64,000 bases of DNA from Bacteroidetes bacterium UBA2664. Its GTDB lineage: Bacteria > Bacteroidota > Rhodothermia > Balneolales > Balneolaceae. Of the stretch, positions 9,070 to 19,347 are shown piece by piece. The stretch is taken from positions 62,001 through 126,000 of the forward strand of contig DEMS01000034.1 in NCBI GenBank assembly GCA_002359315.1, read 5' to 3'. A program made the translations under genes and the position numbers. The number at the start of each line of letters is the position of its first letter. Within the stretch, counting starts at the first letter, position 1. Under the pieces are notes generated by a model. The model made no database searches. It saw nothing but the letters and a program-made list of their open reading frames with translations, and was not told where the DNA came from.

Positions 9070-9456
9070 ATGAGCTCATTTCTCACTTACAGGGTTGGCA
9101 GACTTCTTTTTGCAATGCCCTTTGGTATCTTTGGTATAATTCACTTTTTGACCGGCTCTGATACTGCAGGCATGATCCCGGACTTTATACCGGGCGACGT
9201 TGTATGGGTTTATCTCACCGGGGCCGCCCTGATTGGAGCTTGTGTATGTATTGTTGCACAGATTCGGGTAAGGCTTGTCTCACTTCTACTGGCACTAATG
9301 CTACTGATTTTTGCACTTACCGTGCACCTCCCGGAAACTCTGGCAGGAACACAAAATGGATTGCCTAATCTTTTGAAAGATCTCTCTCTGGCAGGTGGAG
9401 CACTATTTCTGGCGGCTCTTTATGAAAATGAAGATGATGAGATTGCACTGGAATAA
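9070..9456 (+). CDS. DoxX-like small integral membrane protein
   Basis: A 128-aa protein with four hydrophobic segments (about 10-30, 45-65, 70-88, 100-118) and the early motif VGRLLFAMPFGIFGIIHFLTG, typical of the DoxX/DoxX-like superfamily of four-helix membrane proteins. Acidic residues end the chain (YENEDDEIALE). The molecular role of this superfamily is poorly defined; some members are linked to thiosulfate oxidation or redox stress. No partner gene is adjacent. Confidence 0.6.
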   Translation: MSSFLTYRVGRLLFAMPFGIFGIIHFLTGSDTAGMIPDFIPGDVVWVYLTGAALIGACVCIVAQIRVRLVSLLLALMLLIFALTVHLPETLAGTQNGLPNLLKDLSLAGGALFLAALYENEDDEIALE

Positions 9457-9500
9457 CCAAAAAACTCCTGAAAATCCAATCCATCCCGACATTTTATTTC

Positions 9501-9508
9501 TAACTTTG
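9501..9508 (+). promoter_or_regulatory. TAnnTTTG -7 element upstream of adenine deaminase
   Basis: TAACTTTG fits the Bacteroidota -7 consensus TAnnTTTG. No good -33 TTTG is visible upstream and the leader to the start at 9657 would be about 140 nt, so this is only a candidate. Confidence 0.2.
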
Positions 9509-9656
9509 AAGAAAAATTATAATTATAACTCTGATTTGAGAACAGATCAGTTGTAAAACCAAAAAATGTGTGCAATTACTATCATGAAATGATTAGCTTT
9601 AAAAAATCCATCCTGGCCAAACTATTTTATAGTAATCACTAAATAATTTATTATAA

Positions 9657-11276
9657 ATGCAGACAATAAAAGGTATTATCATCGACCCGGTCCAACGAAG
9701 GGAATTCAAGGGTGAAATAACCATTCACAATGGAAAGATCAAGCAGATAAGAGAGAATTCTGCTGCTCCTGAACAGTACATTATGCCGGGTCTGGTAGAT
9801 GCTCATATCCATATTGAGAGTTCCATGTTGATTCCCTCTGAATTCGCCAGATTAGCTGTAAAACATGGCACAGTTGCCACTGTCTCAGATCCGCATGAAA
9901 TTGCAAATGTCTGCGGGAAGAATGGGGTTGAATACATGATCGAAAATGGGAAAAAGGTGCCTCTTAAATTCTATTTCGGCGCACCCTCTTGTGTACCCGC
10001 TACAACATTTGAAACAGCCGGGGCAGTACTGGATGTCAGTGATATTGAAGAGCTTTTGGATCGGGACGAAATCGTCTATCTGGCCGAAATGATGAATTGG
10101 CCCGGCGTACTTTATGATGATCCGGAAGTTCTTGCCAAAATAAAAGCAGCTCATGATCGCGGCAAACCGGTTGACGGGCACGCCCCGGGACTTAAGGGGG
10201 ATAAAGCAAAAATATATGCCTCTGCAGGTATATCCACAGATCATGAATGTTTCACTAAGGAGGAAGCTCGCGACAAATTAAATGCCGGTATGCTGATTGC
10301 CATTCGTGAAGGGAGTGCAGCAAAAAACTACAATGCACTTATCGACCTCTTTGGTGAATATCCGGATAAAATCATGTTCTGTTCTGATGATAAACATCCG
10401 GACGATCTGATTCGCGGTCATATTAATGAAATTGTAAGCAGAACCGTTGCCCTTGGATTTGATCTCCATGACATTCTCCATGCATGCACAATTCTCCCGG
10501 TTAAACACTATGGACTCAATGTAGGACTCCTTCAAGCCGGTGATCCTGCGGATTTTATCATCGTGGATCACCCCAATTCAATGAATGTTCTGGAAACATG
10601 GATTGACGGTCGAGCCGTTTTTAAAAATTCAGAAGTTCAATTTCCGGAGGTTGAATCTAAACGTATAAATAATTTTACACCCTATGAAGTAACTCCCGGG
10701 GACTTTATCCTTCGTTCTACAAAAAAAGAACAGGAAGTGATTATTGCAAACGACGGGGAACTGATCACAGGCCGGGAAACATTTACTTTACCGTTAGAGG
10801 ATGATCAGATATTATCTGATCCGGATCGTGATATCTTAAAAATTGCCGTTGTAAATCGATATCAGAAAGCCAGTCCGGCTCTGGGTTTTATTAAAAATTT
10901 CGGTATTAAAAATGGCGCCATTGCCTCGTCAGTCGGACACGATTCTCACAATATTATTGTGATTGGTACAACTGATGAGTATATCTCCCGTGCAGTCAAT
11001 CTGATCATGGAAAACAGAGGGGGCATATCTGCAGTTCACAGTGATCATGAGGATGTACTTGCACTGCCGGTTGGTGGCATTATGAGTGATGATTCGGGTG
11101 AGGTTGTTGCCGCCGGCTATGAAAGACTTAGTAAAATTTCCCGGCAGATGGGCAGTACCCTGAAAGCTCCATTTATGCTGATCTCATTCATGGCACTTCT
11201 TGTGATTCCCGCACTGAAAATGAGTGACAAAGGGCTATTTGATGGTGAAAATTTTGAGTTTGTCCCAGTAAAGTAA
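9657..11276 (+). CDS. ade: Adenine deaminase
   Basis: Converts adenine to hypoxanthine and ammonia in purine salvage, in the cytoplasm. At 539 aa it is slightly under the usual 570-600 for this amidohydrolase-type enzyme. Metal-site motifs are visible in order: VDAHIHIESSML near residue 50, SDPHEIANVCG near 80, VDGHAPGLKG near 170, STDHECFTKEEA near 190, and FCSDDKHPDDL near 240. The C-terminal adenine deaminase domain contains SVGHDSHNIIVIGT and ALPVGGIMSDD. It is monocistronic, with a strong bidirectional hairpin directly downstream. Family identity is secure. Confidence 0.95.
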   Translation: MQTIKGIIIDPVQRREFKGEITIHNGKIKQIRENSAAPEQYIMPGLVDAHIHIESSMLIPSEFARLAVKHGTVATVSDPHEIANVCGKNGVEYMIENGKKVPLKFYFGAPSCVPATTFETAGAVLDVSDIEELLDRDEIVYLAEMMNWPGVLYDDPEVLAKIKAAHDRGKPVDGHAPGLKGDKAKIYASAGISTDHECFTKEEARDKLNAGMLIAIREGSAAKNYNALIDLFGEYPDKIMFCSDDKHPDDLIRGHINEIVSRTVALGFDLHDILHACTILPVKHYGLNVGLLQAGDPADFIIVDHPNSMNVLETWIDGRAVFKNSEVQFPEVESKRINNFTPYEVTPGDFILRSTKKEQEVIIANDGELITGRETFTLPLEDDQILSDPDRDILKIAVVNRYQKASPALGFIKNFGIKNGAIASSVGHDSHNIIVIGTTDEYISRAVNLIMENRGGISAVHSDHEDVLALPVGGIMSDDSGEVVAAGYERLSKISRQMGSTLKAPFMLISFMALLVIPALKMSDKGLFDGENFEFVPVK

Positions 11277-11303
11277 CCTCTTTTTGCATCATCCACATCA
11301 AAA

Positions 11304-11335
11304 AAAAGCGCCAACTCAAATGAGTTGGCGCTTTT
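11304..11335. terminator. Bidirectional hairpin terminator
   Basis: Perfect 15-bp arms (11304-11318 and 11321-11335) made of AAAAGCGCCAACTCA and its complement, with A and T tails. It lies between the convergent ade (+) and metalloprotease (-) genes and should end both. Confidence 0.93.
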
Positions 11336-11373
11336 ATATTATCATCAGTAAATAAGAACTATTCAATCATCGA

Positions 11374-13947
11374 TTAACTTTCAAGAGCTTTTTCGATCAA
11401 TAATTTAATGTGTGCTGTATGCGCACTGGTTTCATTATTTACTCTGCCCTTATTGTCCATCATCGAATCAATGTTTTGCAGATTATAAAGAGCGGCTGAT
11501 TTTGCAATGTGATCGTGATTATCGCTCTCCAGAATACCGGCAAGCCTGCTCACATAATCAATCTGCAGATTTTGTCTGAACGTATTTACATTCCCTCTGG
11601 CATCATCAGCAAAGATGGCTTCCGTCAAATCTCCAACTACATCAGCAACCGCATAGCTATTGCCATATGTTCTTGAATCAGTAACTCTCTTCATGGTATT
11701 TTGATGAAGAAGGTGACTTAACGCATTTCTCTGCATCCCAAGTACCAAATCATGAATTTTGGGATCTTCACTGTTTCCAAAAAAGTTAAACCCTCTTCTC
11801 TGAATTTGCAGATGACTGTACACTTCATGTGAATTATCAAATGCATCCGGTGCAAACAGATATTTCGATAGCGAATTCATCGCTTCTTTCTGCATTTCTG
11901 CCGGTACCGGTGTAAAAGGTTGAGGTGCTGCACCTTCCTGTCCAATAAAACTGCGATCTCTATAAACACCGCCAATCTGTCGAGTCATGACACCGGTTTG
12001 AGTTCTGTACTGACCCATTAAAACCATAAATGCGTTCCGAAGCTCCTGATAAGATTGACCCTCTTTGGTTCCGAATTTCTCAATAATTTCATCCATGAGT
12101 CCTCTCACCATCTCGATTCGTTCAACACCATAGGCTACCGGGTCTCCGGACATATCACCAATCATAACGCGAGGATCTATCCCTCCGAATGAAGAACGCA
12201 TATCATCCGCATCATTTCCAAAAGCTAACGCAGGATCGGTTGATTTGGATAGCAGATTTTCAACGCGTGCTTTCTCAGCCTCTTCATCTTCAAGACTTGG
12301 AGTGTAGCCGAATTGAATAGCCCAAATATCATAGGGTCCCGGTTTGATATCATAATATCTTCCCTGATTTTCGCGATCCGGATTCACATTCACAGCAGAA
12401 TAGTCCATCACAGAACCGGTGAGGCCGATTGTATTGGCTAGTTCCATATCATGGATATCAACCGGAGAGTGCAAAGTACTCGCCTGCATATTGTGATTTA
12501 GCCCAAAAGTATGGCCAAGCTCATGGAGAATTAACATGGTTAATGCTTCATGTTGAAATCCTTCCAGGTCTTCTTCCGGTGCACCCATTAAACTGAGAGC
12601 ATTCATTCCGAAAAGATTATTCTGTTGCATGTGATTACCATAGCTACAGAAATGCGGGTCCATTATTTGATCCAGGGATGCATTCAGTCCGGCAGGCTCA
12701 ACAAATAGTTCTTCTTGAATCACCCGGCCGCTGAAAAACACCCACTCCAACATCACATCTGCACCCAATATCTGGCCTGTTCTCGGGTTTACAAAACTGG
12801 GCCCATAACCTCCGAATGGCGGAATGGGTGAGGATGTCCAACGAAGAACATTATATCGAATATCACCGGCTTCCCATTCTGCATCATCGGGCTGCACTTT
12901 TACCTGAACTGCATTTTTAAACCCTGCAGCTTCAAATGCCTCATTCCAGGCTAATGTTGCTTCTTTGATTGTTTCACGGAATTCATGAGGTGTCGTATTT
13001 TCAATCCACCAAACAATCGGTTCCACAGGTTCCGATATTTCAGCATCCGGATCTTGTTTTACCAGGTTCCATCGATGAACTAAATCTCGATACGGAGTTG
13101 CACTGGTAGATACCTGGTCATCCTGCTGAGTGAGGAAAAACCCAACCCGCGGATCATCAAATCTTGGTTGAAAATCATTTTCAGGTATTTCAATAAAACT
13201 GTGCTGAAATTTTATGGATACCGACCTGCTATCCGTAATCGCATCTGTTGTACTTCCGGTGGGATAGGGTGATTCATATACATACTCTACGATAACATCA
13301 GTATTCTGCGGATAGCTGCGAATTTCAGAATATTTATTTCTCTCTCTGCTCAAACTGCCCAAGCTGTACTGGTTTGGTGGTGCCATCCTGTTTGGACTTG
13401 GTTTAATTTGGGCCAAACTTTCAGTAAGAAAAATCGGATCACTATCTATGAGTATCATTTCGCTTTCCTTATCATCTACATCTATTTTTGCAGAATAGAG
13501 AATGGCATCGGATATATTCGCTGAGGCGGCACGGCTAAGCGGACTCTCTTCATCAAAATGATATCGAGTGTTTACGTGTACAAATTCAACTCTATCGAAA
13601 TACCGTTTAATCTTGACAATTTTGTTATCTCTGAATTGTCCTCTGAAATGCCCTCCTTCAAGCACTCCATCCTGTGATAATCCGAAGTAGATAAATTCCT
13701 TATCCAGTTTGTCGTAAGGTATAGCCAATTTTGTATTGCCGTTTGTGCTATCCTGATAAACTGTAAAAAAACCGTCGAATACTTTCAGACCGTCAACTGC
13801 TTTTTCAAAATCAGATGTGGCTTCTTCAGTTGATTGAGAAGTTGAAGATTCTGATGCGCTATTTGTAGTTGCACAAGCTGAAAATGTAAACAAAAACAGC
13901 AAAATGGCTACTACACTCATCTTTTGTGAATAGTATATGGATGTCAT
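11374..13947 (-). CDS. Zinc-dependent metalloprotease lipoprotein (DUF5117 type), copy 1
   Basis: The 857-aa product opens with a lipoprotein signal (hydrophobic AILLFLFTF then SAC, Cys at about residue 25); an ATG at 13920 is an alternative start that keeps the signal. The N-terminal and central parts match the DUF5118/DUF5117 layout (VDGLKVFDGFFTVYQD; PSPNRMAPPNQYSLGSLSRE). The metzincin-like site HELGHTFGLNH is near residue 474 (HExxHxxGxxH), followed by SVMDYSAVNV, a Met-turn-like motif. The last 300 residues are helical (DUF4953-like). It is predicted to sit on the outer membrane or periplasmic face; the substrate is unknown. A second member is at 58105-60576. The gene is separated from ade by a terminator and from atpC by 150 bp. 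Confidence 0.88.
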   Translation of the reverse strand: MTSIYYSQKMSVVAILLFLFTFSACATTNSASESSTSQSTEEATSDFEKAVDGLKVFDGFFTVYQDSTNGNTKLAIPYDKLDKEFIYFGLSQDGVLEGGHFRGQFRDNKIVKIKRYFDRVEFVHVNTRYHFDEESPLSRAASANISDAILYSAKIDVDDKESEMILIDSDPIFLTESLAQIKPSPNRMAPPNQYSLGSLSRERNKYSEIRSYPQNTDVIVEYVYESPYPTGSTTDAITDSRSVSIKFQHSFIEIPENDFQPRFDDPRVGFFLTQQDDQVSTSATPYRDLVHRWNLVKQDPDAEISEPVEPIVWWIENTTPHEFRETIKEATLAWNEAFEAAGFKNAVQVKVQPDDAEWEAGDIRYNVLRWTSSPIPPFGGYGPSFVNPRTGQILGADVMLEWVFFSGRVIQEELFVEPAGLNASLDQIMDPHFCSYGNHMQQNNLFGMNALSLMGAPEEDLEGFQHEALTMLILHELGHTFGLNHNMQASTLHSPVDIHDMELANTIGLTGSVMDYSAVNVNPDRENQGRYYDIKPGPYDIWAIQFGYTPSLEDEEAEKARVENLLSKSTDPALAFGNDADDMRSSFGGIDPRVMIGDMSGDPVAYGVERIEMVRGLMDEIIEKFGTKEGQSYQELRNAFMVLMGQYRTQTGVMTRQIGGVYRDRSFIGQEGAAPQPFTPVPAEMQKEAMNSLSKYLFAPDAFDNSHEVYSHLQIQRRGFNFFGNSEDPKIHDLVLGMQRNALSHLLHQNTMKRVTDSRTYGNSYAVADVVGDLTEAIFADDARGNVNTFRQNLQIDYVSRLAGILESDNHDHIAKSAALYNLQNIDSMMDNKGRVNNETSAHTAHIKLLIEKALES

Positions 13948-14050
13948 GAAGGGATCGCTTTTAGTTAATGGTGAAATAGAATCAGATCTAAATATTTCAG
14001 TAATTGATATACATCTCTAATTCTTGATAAACGGATAAATAAAAGTACTC

Positions 14051-14081
14051 AAAAAAAAACCTGAATAACTTAATATCCAGG
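14051..14081 (-). terminator. Rho-independent terminator of atpDC
   Basis: Read on the minus strand, CCTGGATA (14081-14074) pairs with TATTCAGG (14067-14060) with one G-U pair, followed by nine T. It lies 18 bp past the atpC stop. Confidence 0.8.
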
Positions 14082-14098
14082 CTTACGAAAATCCAACA

Positions 14099-14497
14099 TT
14101 AAAGTTCTGCAATTTTTAGACGGTTTTCAGCAACTTTAAGAGCTACTTCAAACTCTTCCCGTCCATTTTTAATCGACTTTAGTTTTGATTTAATTTGATT
14201 CAGATATTGGCGGGCTTCCTCTTTATCAATTTCCGTTTTCTCCTCAGCTTTCTCAGCGAGAATGGTTAAGAGGTTATCTTTCATCTCAATAAATCCACCG
14301 GTCACTGCATATAAAGATTCATGTTTATCTTTATCAACGAGTTCTACACGGCCTATATCTAATGCAGATACAATTGGAGCGTGATTGAATAATATCTGAA
14401 ATGAGCCGTTCACACCGGGCAATGTTGCGCTTTGCACCTCTCCTTCAAATTTTGACCCGTCCGGAGTGAGTAATTGAGCTTTATAAGTTTTTGACAC
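14099..14497 (-). CDS. atpC: F0F1 ATP synthase epsilon subunit
   Basis: A 132-aa protein with the epsilon beta-sandwich at about 1-85 (YKAQLLTPDGSKFEGEVQSA; PGVNGSFQILFNHAPIVSAL; VTGGFIEMKDNLLTILAE) and a C-terminal helical hairpin (EARQYLNQIKSKLKSI). Epsilon is in the central stalk and regulates ATP hydrolysis. It follows atpD by 18 bp and is closed by a hairpin terminator. The atpD-atpC pair stands apart from the other ATP synthase genes, which is common in Bacteroidota and relatives. Confidence 0.93.
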   Translation of the reverse strand: MSKTYKAQLLTPDGSKFEGEVQSATLPGVNGSFQILFNHAPIVSALDIGRVELVDKDKHESLYAVTGGFIEMKDNLLTILAEKAEEKTEIDKEEARQYLNQIKSKLKSIKNGREEFEVALKVAENRLKIAEL

Positions 14498-14515
14498 AAC
14501 AGTATTATTAAACGT

Positions 14516-15997
14516 TTAGGCTTCTGCCATGATTTTTTCGCCCTTCTCCTGCGCTTTTTCAATGGTACCCACAAGGTGGAATGCGTTCTCAGGAAGATCA
14601 TCCAACTCTCCATCCAATATCATATTGAATCCTTTGATCGTATCATCAATCCTGACGTATTCACCGCTTTGACCTGTAAATTGCTCTGCTACAAAGAAAG
14701 GCTGGCTAAGGAAACGCTGGACTCGTCGAGCACGTGATACAACCAGTTTATCTTCATCAGACAATTCATCCATACCCAAAATCGCGATGATATCCTGTAA
14801 ATCCTTGTACTTCTGCAGAATCTCCTTCACTCTCTGTGCACATGCGTAATGTGCATCACCTACCACTTTTGGATCCAAAATTCTGGATGTAGAATCCAAT
14901 GGATCCACAGCAGGATAGATCCCGATTTGTGTCAATGCACGACTCAATACCGTCGTTGCATCCAAGTGGGAGAAAGTCGTAGCAGGAGCCGGATCGGTCA
15001 AGTCATCAGCAGGTACATAAATAGCCTGTACAGATGTAATGGATCCGTCTTTTGTCGATGTAATACGTTCCTGCAGATCACCCATTTCCGTGGCCAAAGT
15101 AGGCTGGTAACCTACAGCGGATGGCATACGTCCCAAGAGTGCAGACACTTCAGAACCGGCTTGTGTAAATCGGAAAATATTATCGATAAACAGAAGAATA
15201 TCCTTTGATACCTGATCACGGAAATACTCCGCAACGGTTAGTCCGGAGAGGGCAACCCTTGCCCGTGCACCCGGTGGCTCGTTCATCTGGCCAAATACGA
15301 GAGTAGCTTGTGATGTTTTAAGAACTTCAGGATCAACCAATGAGAGATCCCACTCCCCTTTTTCCATCGACTCTTTAAATGCATCACCGTAATTAATAAC
15401 ACCGGACTCAATAAATTCCCGAAGTAGGTCATTCCCTTCACGTGTTCGTTCACCTACACCGGCAAAAACTGAAAGTCCACCGTGCTGCTTTGCAATATTA
15501 TTGATCAGCTCCTGAATCAATACTGTTTTTCCTACCCCGGCACCGCCAAAAAGCCCAATTTTACCCCCTTTGGCATACGGGCAAAGCAGATCAATCACTT
15601 TAATGCCTGTCTCCAGCATTTCAGTACTTGTTGCTAAATCTTCAAAAGCAGGTGCTTCTCTGTGAATTGGATAGGTCTCTTTCCCTTCAGGTTTTGGAAT
15701 CCCATCAATCGCTTCACCCACCACATTAAATAACCTTCCACGAATATCTTCACCAATTGGCATCGCAATCGGCTTACCGGTATCAATAACTTCTGTTTTC
15801 CGGACCAATCCGTCGGTGGAGTCCATCGCGATTGTCCGCACACGGTTCTCTCCGAGATGTTGCGCAACTTCCAGATAGAGTTTCGATCCATCTTCTCTGG
15901 CAATATAGAGGGCAGTTAAAATTTTAGGGAGATGCCCTTGTTCAAAATCAACATCAACAACCGGGCCAATGACTTGTGCTACAGTTCCTTTATTCAT
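14516..15997 (-). CDS. atpD: F0F1 ATP synthase beta subunit
   Basis: Catalytic subunit of the F1 head, making ATP from ADP and phosphate. Its 493 aa show the beta-barrel start (GTVAQVIGPVVDVDFEQG), the Walker A GLFGGAGVGKTVL near residue 160, the catalytic-loop motif GVGERTREGNDL, Walker B DILLFIDNIFRFTQAG, and GRMPSAVGYQPTL. The ATG gives an N-terminus aligned with the family. It is followed by atpC in one transcript. Identity is secure. Confidence 0.97.
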   Translation of the reverse strand: MNKGTVAQVIGPVVDVDFEQGHLPKILTALYIAREDGSKLYLEVAQHLGENRVRTIAMDSTDGLVRKTEVIDTGKPIAMPIGEDIRGRLFNVVGEAIDGIPKPEGKETYPIHREAPAFEDLATSTEMLETGIKVIDLLCPYAKGGKIGLFGGAGVGKTVLIQELINNIAKQHGGLSVFAGVGERTREGNDLLREFIESGVINYGDAFKESMEKGEWDLSLVDPEVLKTSQATLVFGQMNEPPGARARVALSGLTVAEYFRDQVSKDILLFIDNIFRFTQAGSEVSALLGRMPSAVGYQPTLATEMGDLQERITSTKDGSITSVQAIYVPADDLTDPAPATTFSHLDATTVLSRALTQIGIYPAVDPLDSTSRILDPKVVGDAHYACAQRVKEILQKYKDLQDIIAILGMDELSDEDKLVVSRARRVQRFLSQPFFVAEQFTGQSGEYVRIDDTIKGFNMILDGELDDLPENAFHLVGTIEKAQEKGEKIMAEA

Positions 15998-16141
15998 TAA
16001 ATCTGTTTTTAAATAGTAACTCTTTTTGTAGGTATAGATGAATCAGAAACCACCTGATTTCAATCTCTTTTTATACAGCTTTAAAAGGTAGCCACTTCTC
16101 GTTCAAAAATCAAAAATTTCAACACATGGAATAGTCTCTTT

Positions 16142-17758
16142 CTATTCATTTTTTGCACCGATATTTCCATTTTTGACTAAAAGTGCCTTCATCGCAAATA
16201 TAAACATGCGGCCGGATTGAGTCACAACTCTGTTAAGCATCAATAAAAACGTAACCTCAACTTTTTTGATCTTACCTGATGATATGATTTCAGAGCACAT
16301 CTGTATAAACTCTTTATCACCACGTTCTATACCTTGCAAGAGTTCATCAACAGAAACTGCTATTCGCTCCTTTGAATCTGTCTTTTCATATAAATTTGAG
16401 CCCGTATCATAGACTGCTTTGAGTCTTTTTGAAATTAAGTCATAAGCTCTCATTAACATTGGATCAATCTCTCTTTTCAGAATAGATAACTCATCTCGTA
16501 GATCATACATATTTCGGGTAGCATTCATAATATTTCGACTCGCACGCAGCAGACTATCCAGTTTTTCCGATTCTTGTACATCCATTTGAACAGACACCAT
16601 TTTTGTATAGTATTCAAAGATATCGGCATGGTAAAGTTCCAGATCATTATAGGATATCGATTTCACTTTTTTACCCGGAAAGAGAAGTTGATCTATAAAC
16701 ATCTGAGAGAAGTGGAGTTGCCGTCTAATCTCCTTTCTGAATGCCTCCATCCCGGCTTCTGTGACGATTGGGTCTGTTTTGTGTATATATTTGCTTAGCT
16801 CATTATGTTTTTCAGGGATAACTTTTTCAGCAACTGCAGCTAATTTCTTAATAAAGGGATAAAAAATTATCACCCCTAAAACATTAAAAATTGAGTGAAA
16901 AAGGGCTAAGCCGAGCACTAGGTTAGATTCAAATGAGAAAAGTTTCAGAACCAGCCAAGTTAGCGGTGATAATAGAATAAGTGTAATGATAGCAGTACTT
17001 GTAGTAAATATTAACTGACTAAATGCTGCCTGTTTTTTAGATGCCATATCTCCAATGGAACCCAATAAGACCGTTATAGTAGTTCCAACATTGGCACCTA
17101 TTACCATTGCGGCCCCTGACTCAAATTGTATCACACCGCTATAAAGCATAGTTAAAACAATGGCAATGGTTGCAGAACTACTTTGCATGATGGCTGTCAT
17201 AACAAGTCCAACAAGCATAAATAACAGTATGCCGTAACCTTCAAATTGTGCCGGGTCAATTCGTTCTGAAAATTGATCCACACTCCCTTTCATATAGTCA
17301 AGACCCATGAACAGAAACCCAAATGCCACCAGAAACTTACTGATATTTACATATCGAGGAGATTTTGCAAGAACGATCATTCCAAGTCCGCCAATACCAA
17401 TCAGGGGGAGCGAAAAGGCATCGATACTAAATTTGAATCCAAAAACAGCCACAATCCAGGCGGTTGCAGTGGTGCCGATTTTTGCACCCATCATAACTGC
17501 AATAGCCTGGGTTAAGGGCATAATTCCTGCTCCACCAAAAGCCAGGACCATCAGGGATACAGCCGAACTGCTTTGTAAGATTGATGTACTGATAGTTCCG
17601 GTAAAGATCGCCTTGATCCGCGTATCGGTGTACTTTCGGATAAGCGATCGGAAAGCCCCGCCACTCAAAAGCCGGATCGACTCTTCCATCATATGCATCC
17701 CAAAGAGAAAGATTCCCAAGCCGGCTAAAAAAAGCCAAAGTTCAAATTCTGTTGCCAT
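16142..17758 (-). CDS. Na+/phosphate cotransporter family protein with PhoU-like tail
   Basis: A 538-aa membrane protein. Two inverted Na/Pi cotransporter repeats carry the hallmark QSSS motifs: STSILQSSSAVSLMVLAFGG near residue 60 and VMTAIMQSSSATIAIVLTML near residue 190. Eight or more helices lie within the first 310 residues. The C-terminal 220 residues are helical and PhoU-like (FRKEIRRQLHFSQMFIDQLL; LDSLLRASRNIMNATRNMYD). It would take up phosphate, or another anion, using a sodium gradient at the inner membrane. It stands alone, convergent with nothing and divergent from rsmB across 180 bp. Confidence 0.88.
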   Translation of the reverse strand: MATEFELWLFLAGLGIFLFGMHMMEESIRLLSGGAFRSLIRKYTDTRIKAIFTGTISTSILQSSSAVSLMVLAFGGAGIMPLTQAIAVMMGAKIGTTATAWIVAVFGFKFSIDAFSLPLIGIGGLGMIVLAKSPRYVNISKFLVAFGFLFMGLDYMKGSVDQFSERIDPAQFEGYGILLFMLVGLVMTAIMQSSSATIAIVLTMLYSGVIQFESGAAMVIGANVGTTITVLLGSIGDMASKKQAAFSQLIFTTSTAIITLILLSPLTWLVLKLFSFESNLVLGLALFHSIFNVLGVIIFYPFIKKLAAVAEKVIPEKHNELSKYIHKTDPIVTEAGMEAFRKEIRRQLHFSQMFIDQLLFPGKKVKSISYNDLELYHADIFEYYTKMVSVQMDVQESEKLDSLLRASRNIMNATRNMYDLRDELSILKREIDPMLMRAYDLISKRLKAVYDTGSNLYEKTDSKERIAVSVDELLQGIERGDKEFIQMCSEIISSGKIKKVEVTFLLMLNRVVTQSGRMFIFAMKALLVKNGNIGAKNE

Positions 17759-17938
17759 GATACATAAGGTTTAAAGATTTCTTTTTATTCATATCCATTA
17801 CAACTGAATTTATGTCATGCATCATTAGCAAAAAGTAGATCAAAGCTCTATATTTAAGACTACTGTAATTTCTGAAAACCAGGATCGTTTTCGGAGCGAT
17901 ACAGGCTGAATTTATAACATATTAAATCATTCATTGCA

Positions 17939-19258
17939 TTGGAAACGGAAGCAACGGCACGATCGGTAAGTATAGATATATTAATTTCTTTTGATGAGAC
18001 GTCCAATATTGACTTCTCCATCGCAAATGATCTGGAACCGAGAGAGAGAGCTCAGGTAAGAGAGTATGTCCAGAATATTTTACGGCGCAGAAGCTACCTG
18101 GATTTTGTGATCAATCATTTTTCCAGTATTGCCGTTGAAGAGATGAAACCACTTCTCAAAAACATTTTGAGATTAGGTCTATATGAGCTGCTTTTTATGG
18201 GAGGAACTCCTGATTATGCCAGTATCAATGAAGCTGTCGAGATTACCAAATTGAAAATGGGGTCAAAATCGGGAGATCTGGTTAACGCAATCCTGAGAAA
18301 TATTCAGCGTGATATCGACAATCTTCCTAAACCTGCATTTGAAGATCGCACAAAATTGGTTGCAACCACTTTTTCACACCCGGAGTGGATGGTTAAACGA
18401 TGGGTAAACAGATTTGGAGAACGTGAAGCGTTTCAATTGATGCAGGCAAATAATCAGAGGCCCGCTTTTTATGTCAGGGTAAACAACCTGCGCACTAAAA
18501 CAGAAAATTTTAAGCTTCGAATGGAGAAGCTGGATATCGGATTTGAAGAGAGCGACTGGCTGCCCGGATATTTTAGCGTAGAATCTGTAGCGCCATTCAT
18601 CGCAAAAGATCTGCTTAGAAAAGGAATCTGTCTTATTCAGGATATTGCAGCAGGTTTTGCGCCTACTATACTTGAACCCCTGCCGGGTGAAACGATCTAC
18701 GATTTATGTGCAGCCCCCGGCACCAAAAGTATTGTGATGTCTGATATGATGAAAGGTGAAGGCACAATAATGGCTGTGGATATCAGTTCAAAAAGATTAG
18801 AGATGCTGGCCAGAAGTGCCATGGACTATGCCGCTGAAAACATAAAAATCCGACAGGATGACGTTCGTGATCTCAATCTGAAATTGGCCGATGGAGTGCT
18901 TCTGGACGCTCCTTGTACCGGAACCGGTGTACTGAGCAAAAGAGCGGATCTTCGATGGAAACGAACAGAAGAAGATCTCGCAAATTCTATTAAACTACAG
19001 GAGGAGCTCCTTGAGGAAGCATCCAACCATGTAAAACGTGACGGCCGATTGGTCTATAGCACATGCTCCATTGAACCGGAAGAGAACTGGGATCAAATAC
19101 AAAAATTCCTTGATAAGTTTGATAATTACGAATTGGAGTCGCTCGAGGAATTTCTTCCGGAAGAGGTCCTGATTGAAGACGGGTTTGCTTATCAGACATT
19201 GCCACATATTCACAACTGTGATGGACATTTTGGGGTCAGGCTCAAACGGGTAAAATAA
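17939..19258 (+). CDS. rsmB: 16S rRNA (cytosine-967-C5)-methyltransferase
   Basis: Makes m5C967 in 16S rRNA. The N-terminal 140 residues form a NusB-like RNA-binding domain (ILRLGLYELLFMGGTPDYAS; NEAVEITK). The methyltransferase domain has SAM motif I LCAAPGTKSIVMSDMM near residue 260, the PC motif DAPCTGTGVLSKRADLRW, and the catalytic-Cys motif YSTCSIEPEEN. At 439 aa it has the family length. The start is TTG at 17939; no in-frame ATG lies upstream before a stop, and the NusB domain begins directly after it. It precedes valS by 89 bp on the same strand. Confidence 0.92.
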   Translation: METEATARSVSIDILISFDETSNIDFSIANDLEPRERAQVREYVQNILRRRSYLDFVINHFSSIAVEEMKPLLKNILRLGLYELLFMGGTPDYASINEAVEITKLKMGSKSGDLVNAILRNIQRDIDNLPKPAFEDRTKLVATTFSHPEWMVKRWVNRFGEREAFQLMQANNQRPAFYVRVNNLRTKTENFKLRMEKLDIGFEESDWLPGYFSVESVAPFIAKDLLRKGICLIQDIAAGFAPTILEPLPGETIYDLCAAPGTKSIVMSDMMKGEGTIMAVDISSKRLEMLARSAMDYAAENIKIRQDDVRDLNLKLADGVLLDAPCTGTGVLSKRADLRWKRTEEDLANSIKLQEELLEEASNHVKRDGRLVYSTCSIEPEENWDQIQKFLDKFDNYELESLEEFLPEEVLIEDGFAYQTLPHIHNCDGHFGVRLKRVK

Positions 19259-19347
19259 GTTTTCAATATTTTACCCCTTATTCAGACCTGTAAATTAAAT
19301 CTCCGGCCATCAACTTTAAATGATCGATAATCTGCTATTCTGCTTTT

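Noticed and set aside
17307..17774. 155-aa plus-strand open frame
   Set aside because: It is antisense to the conserved membrane core of the Na/phosphate cotransporter and has no family-like motifs.
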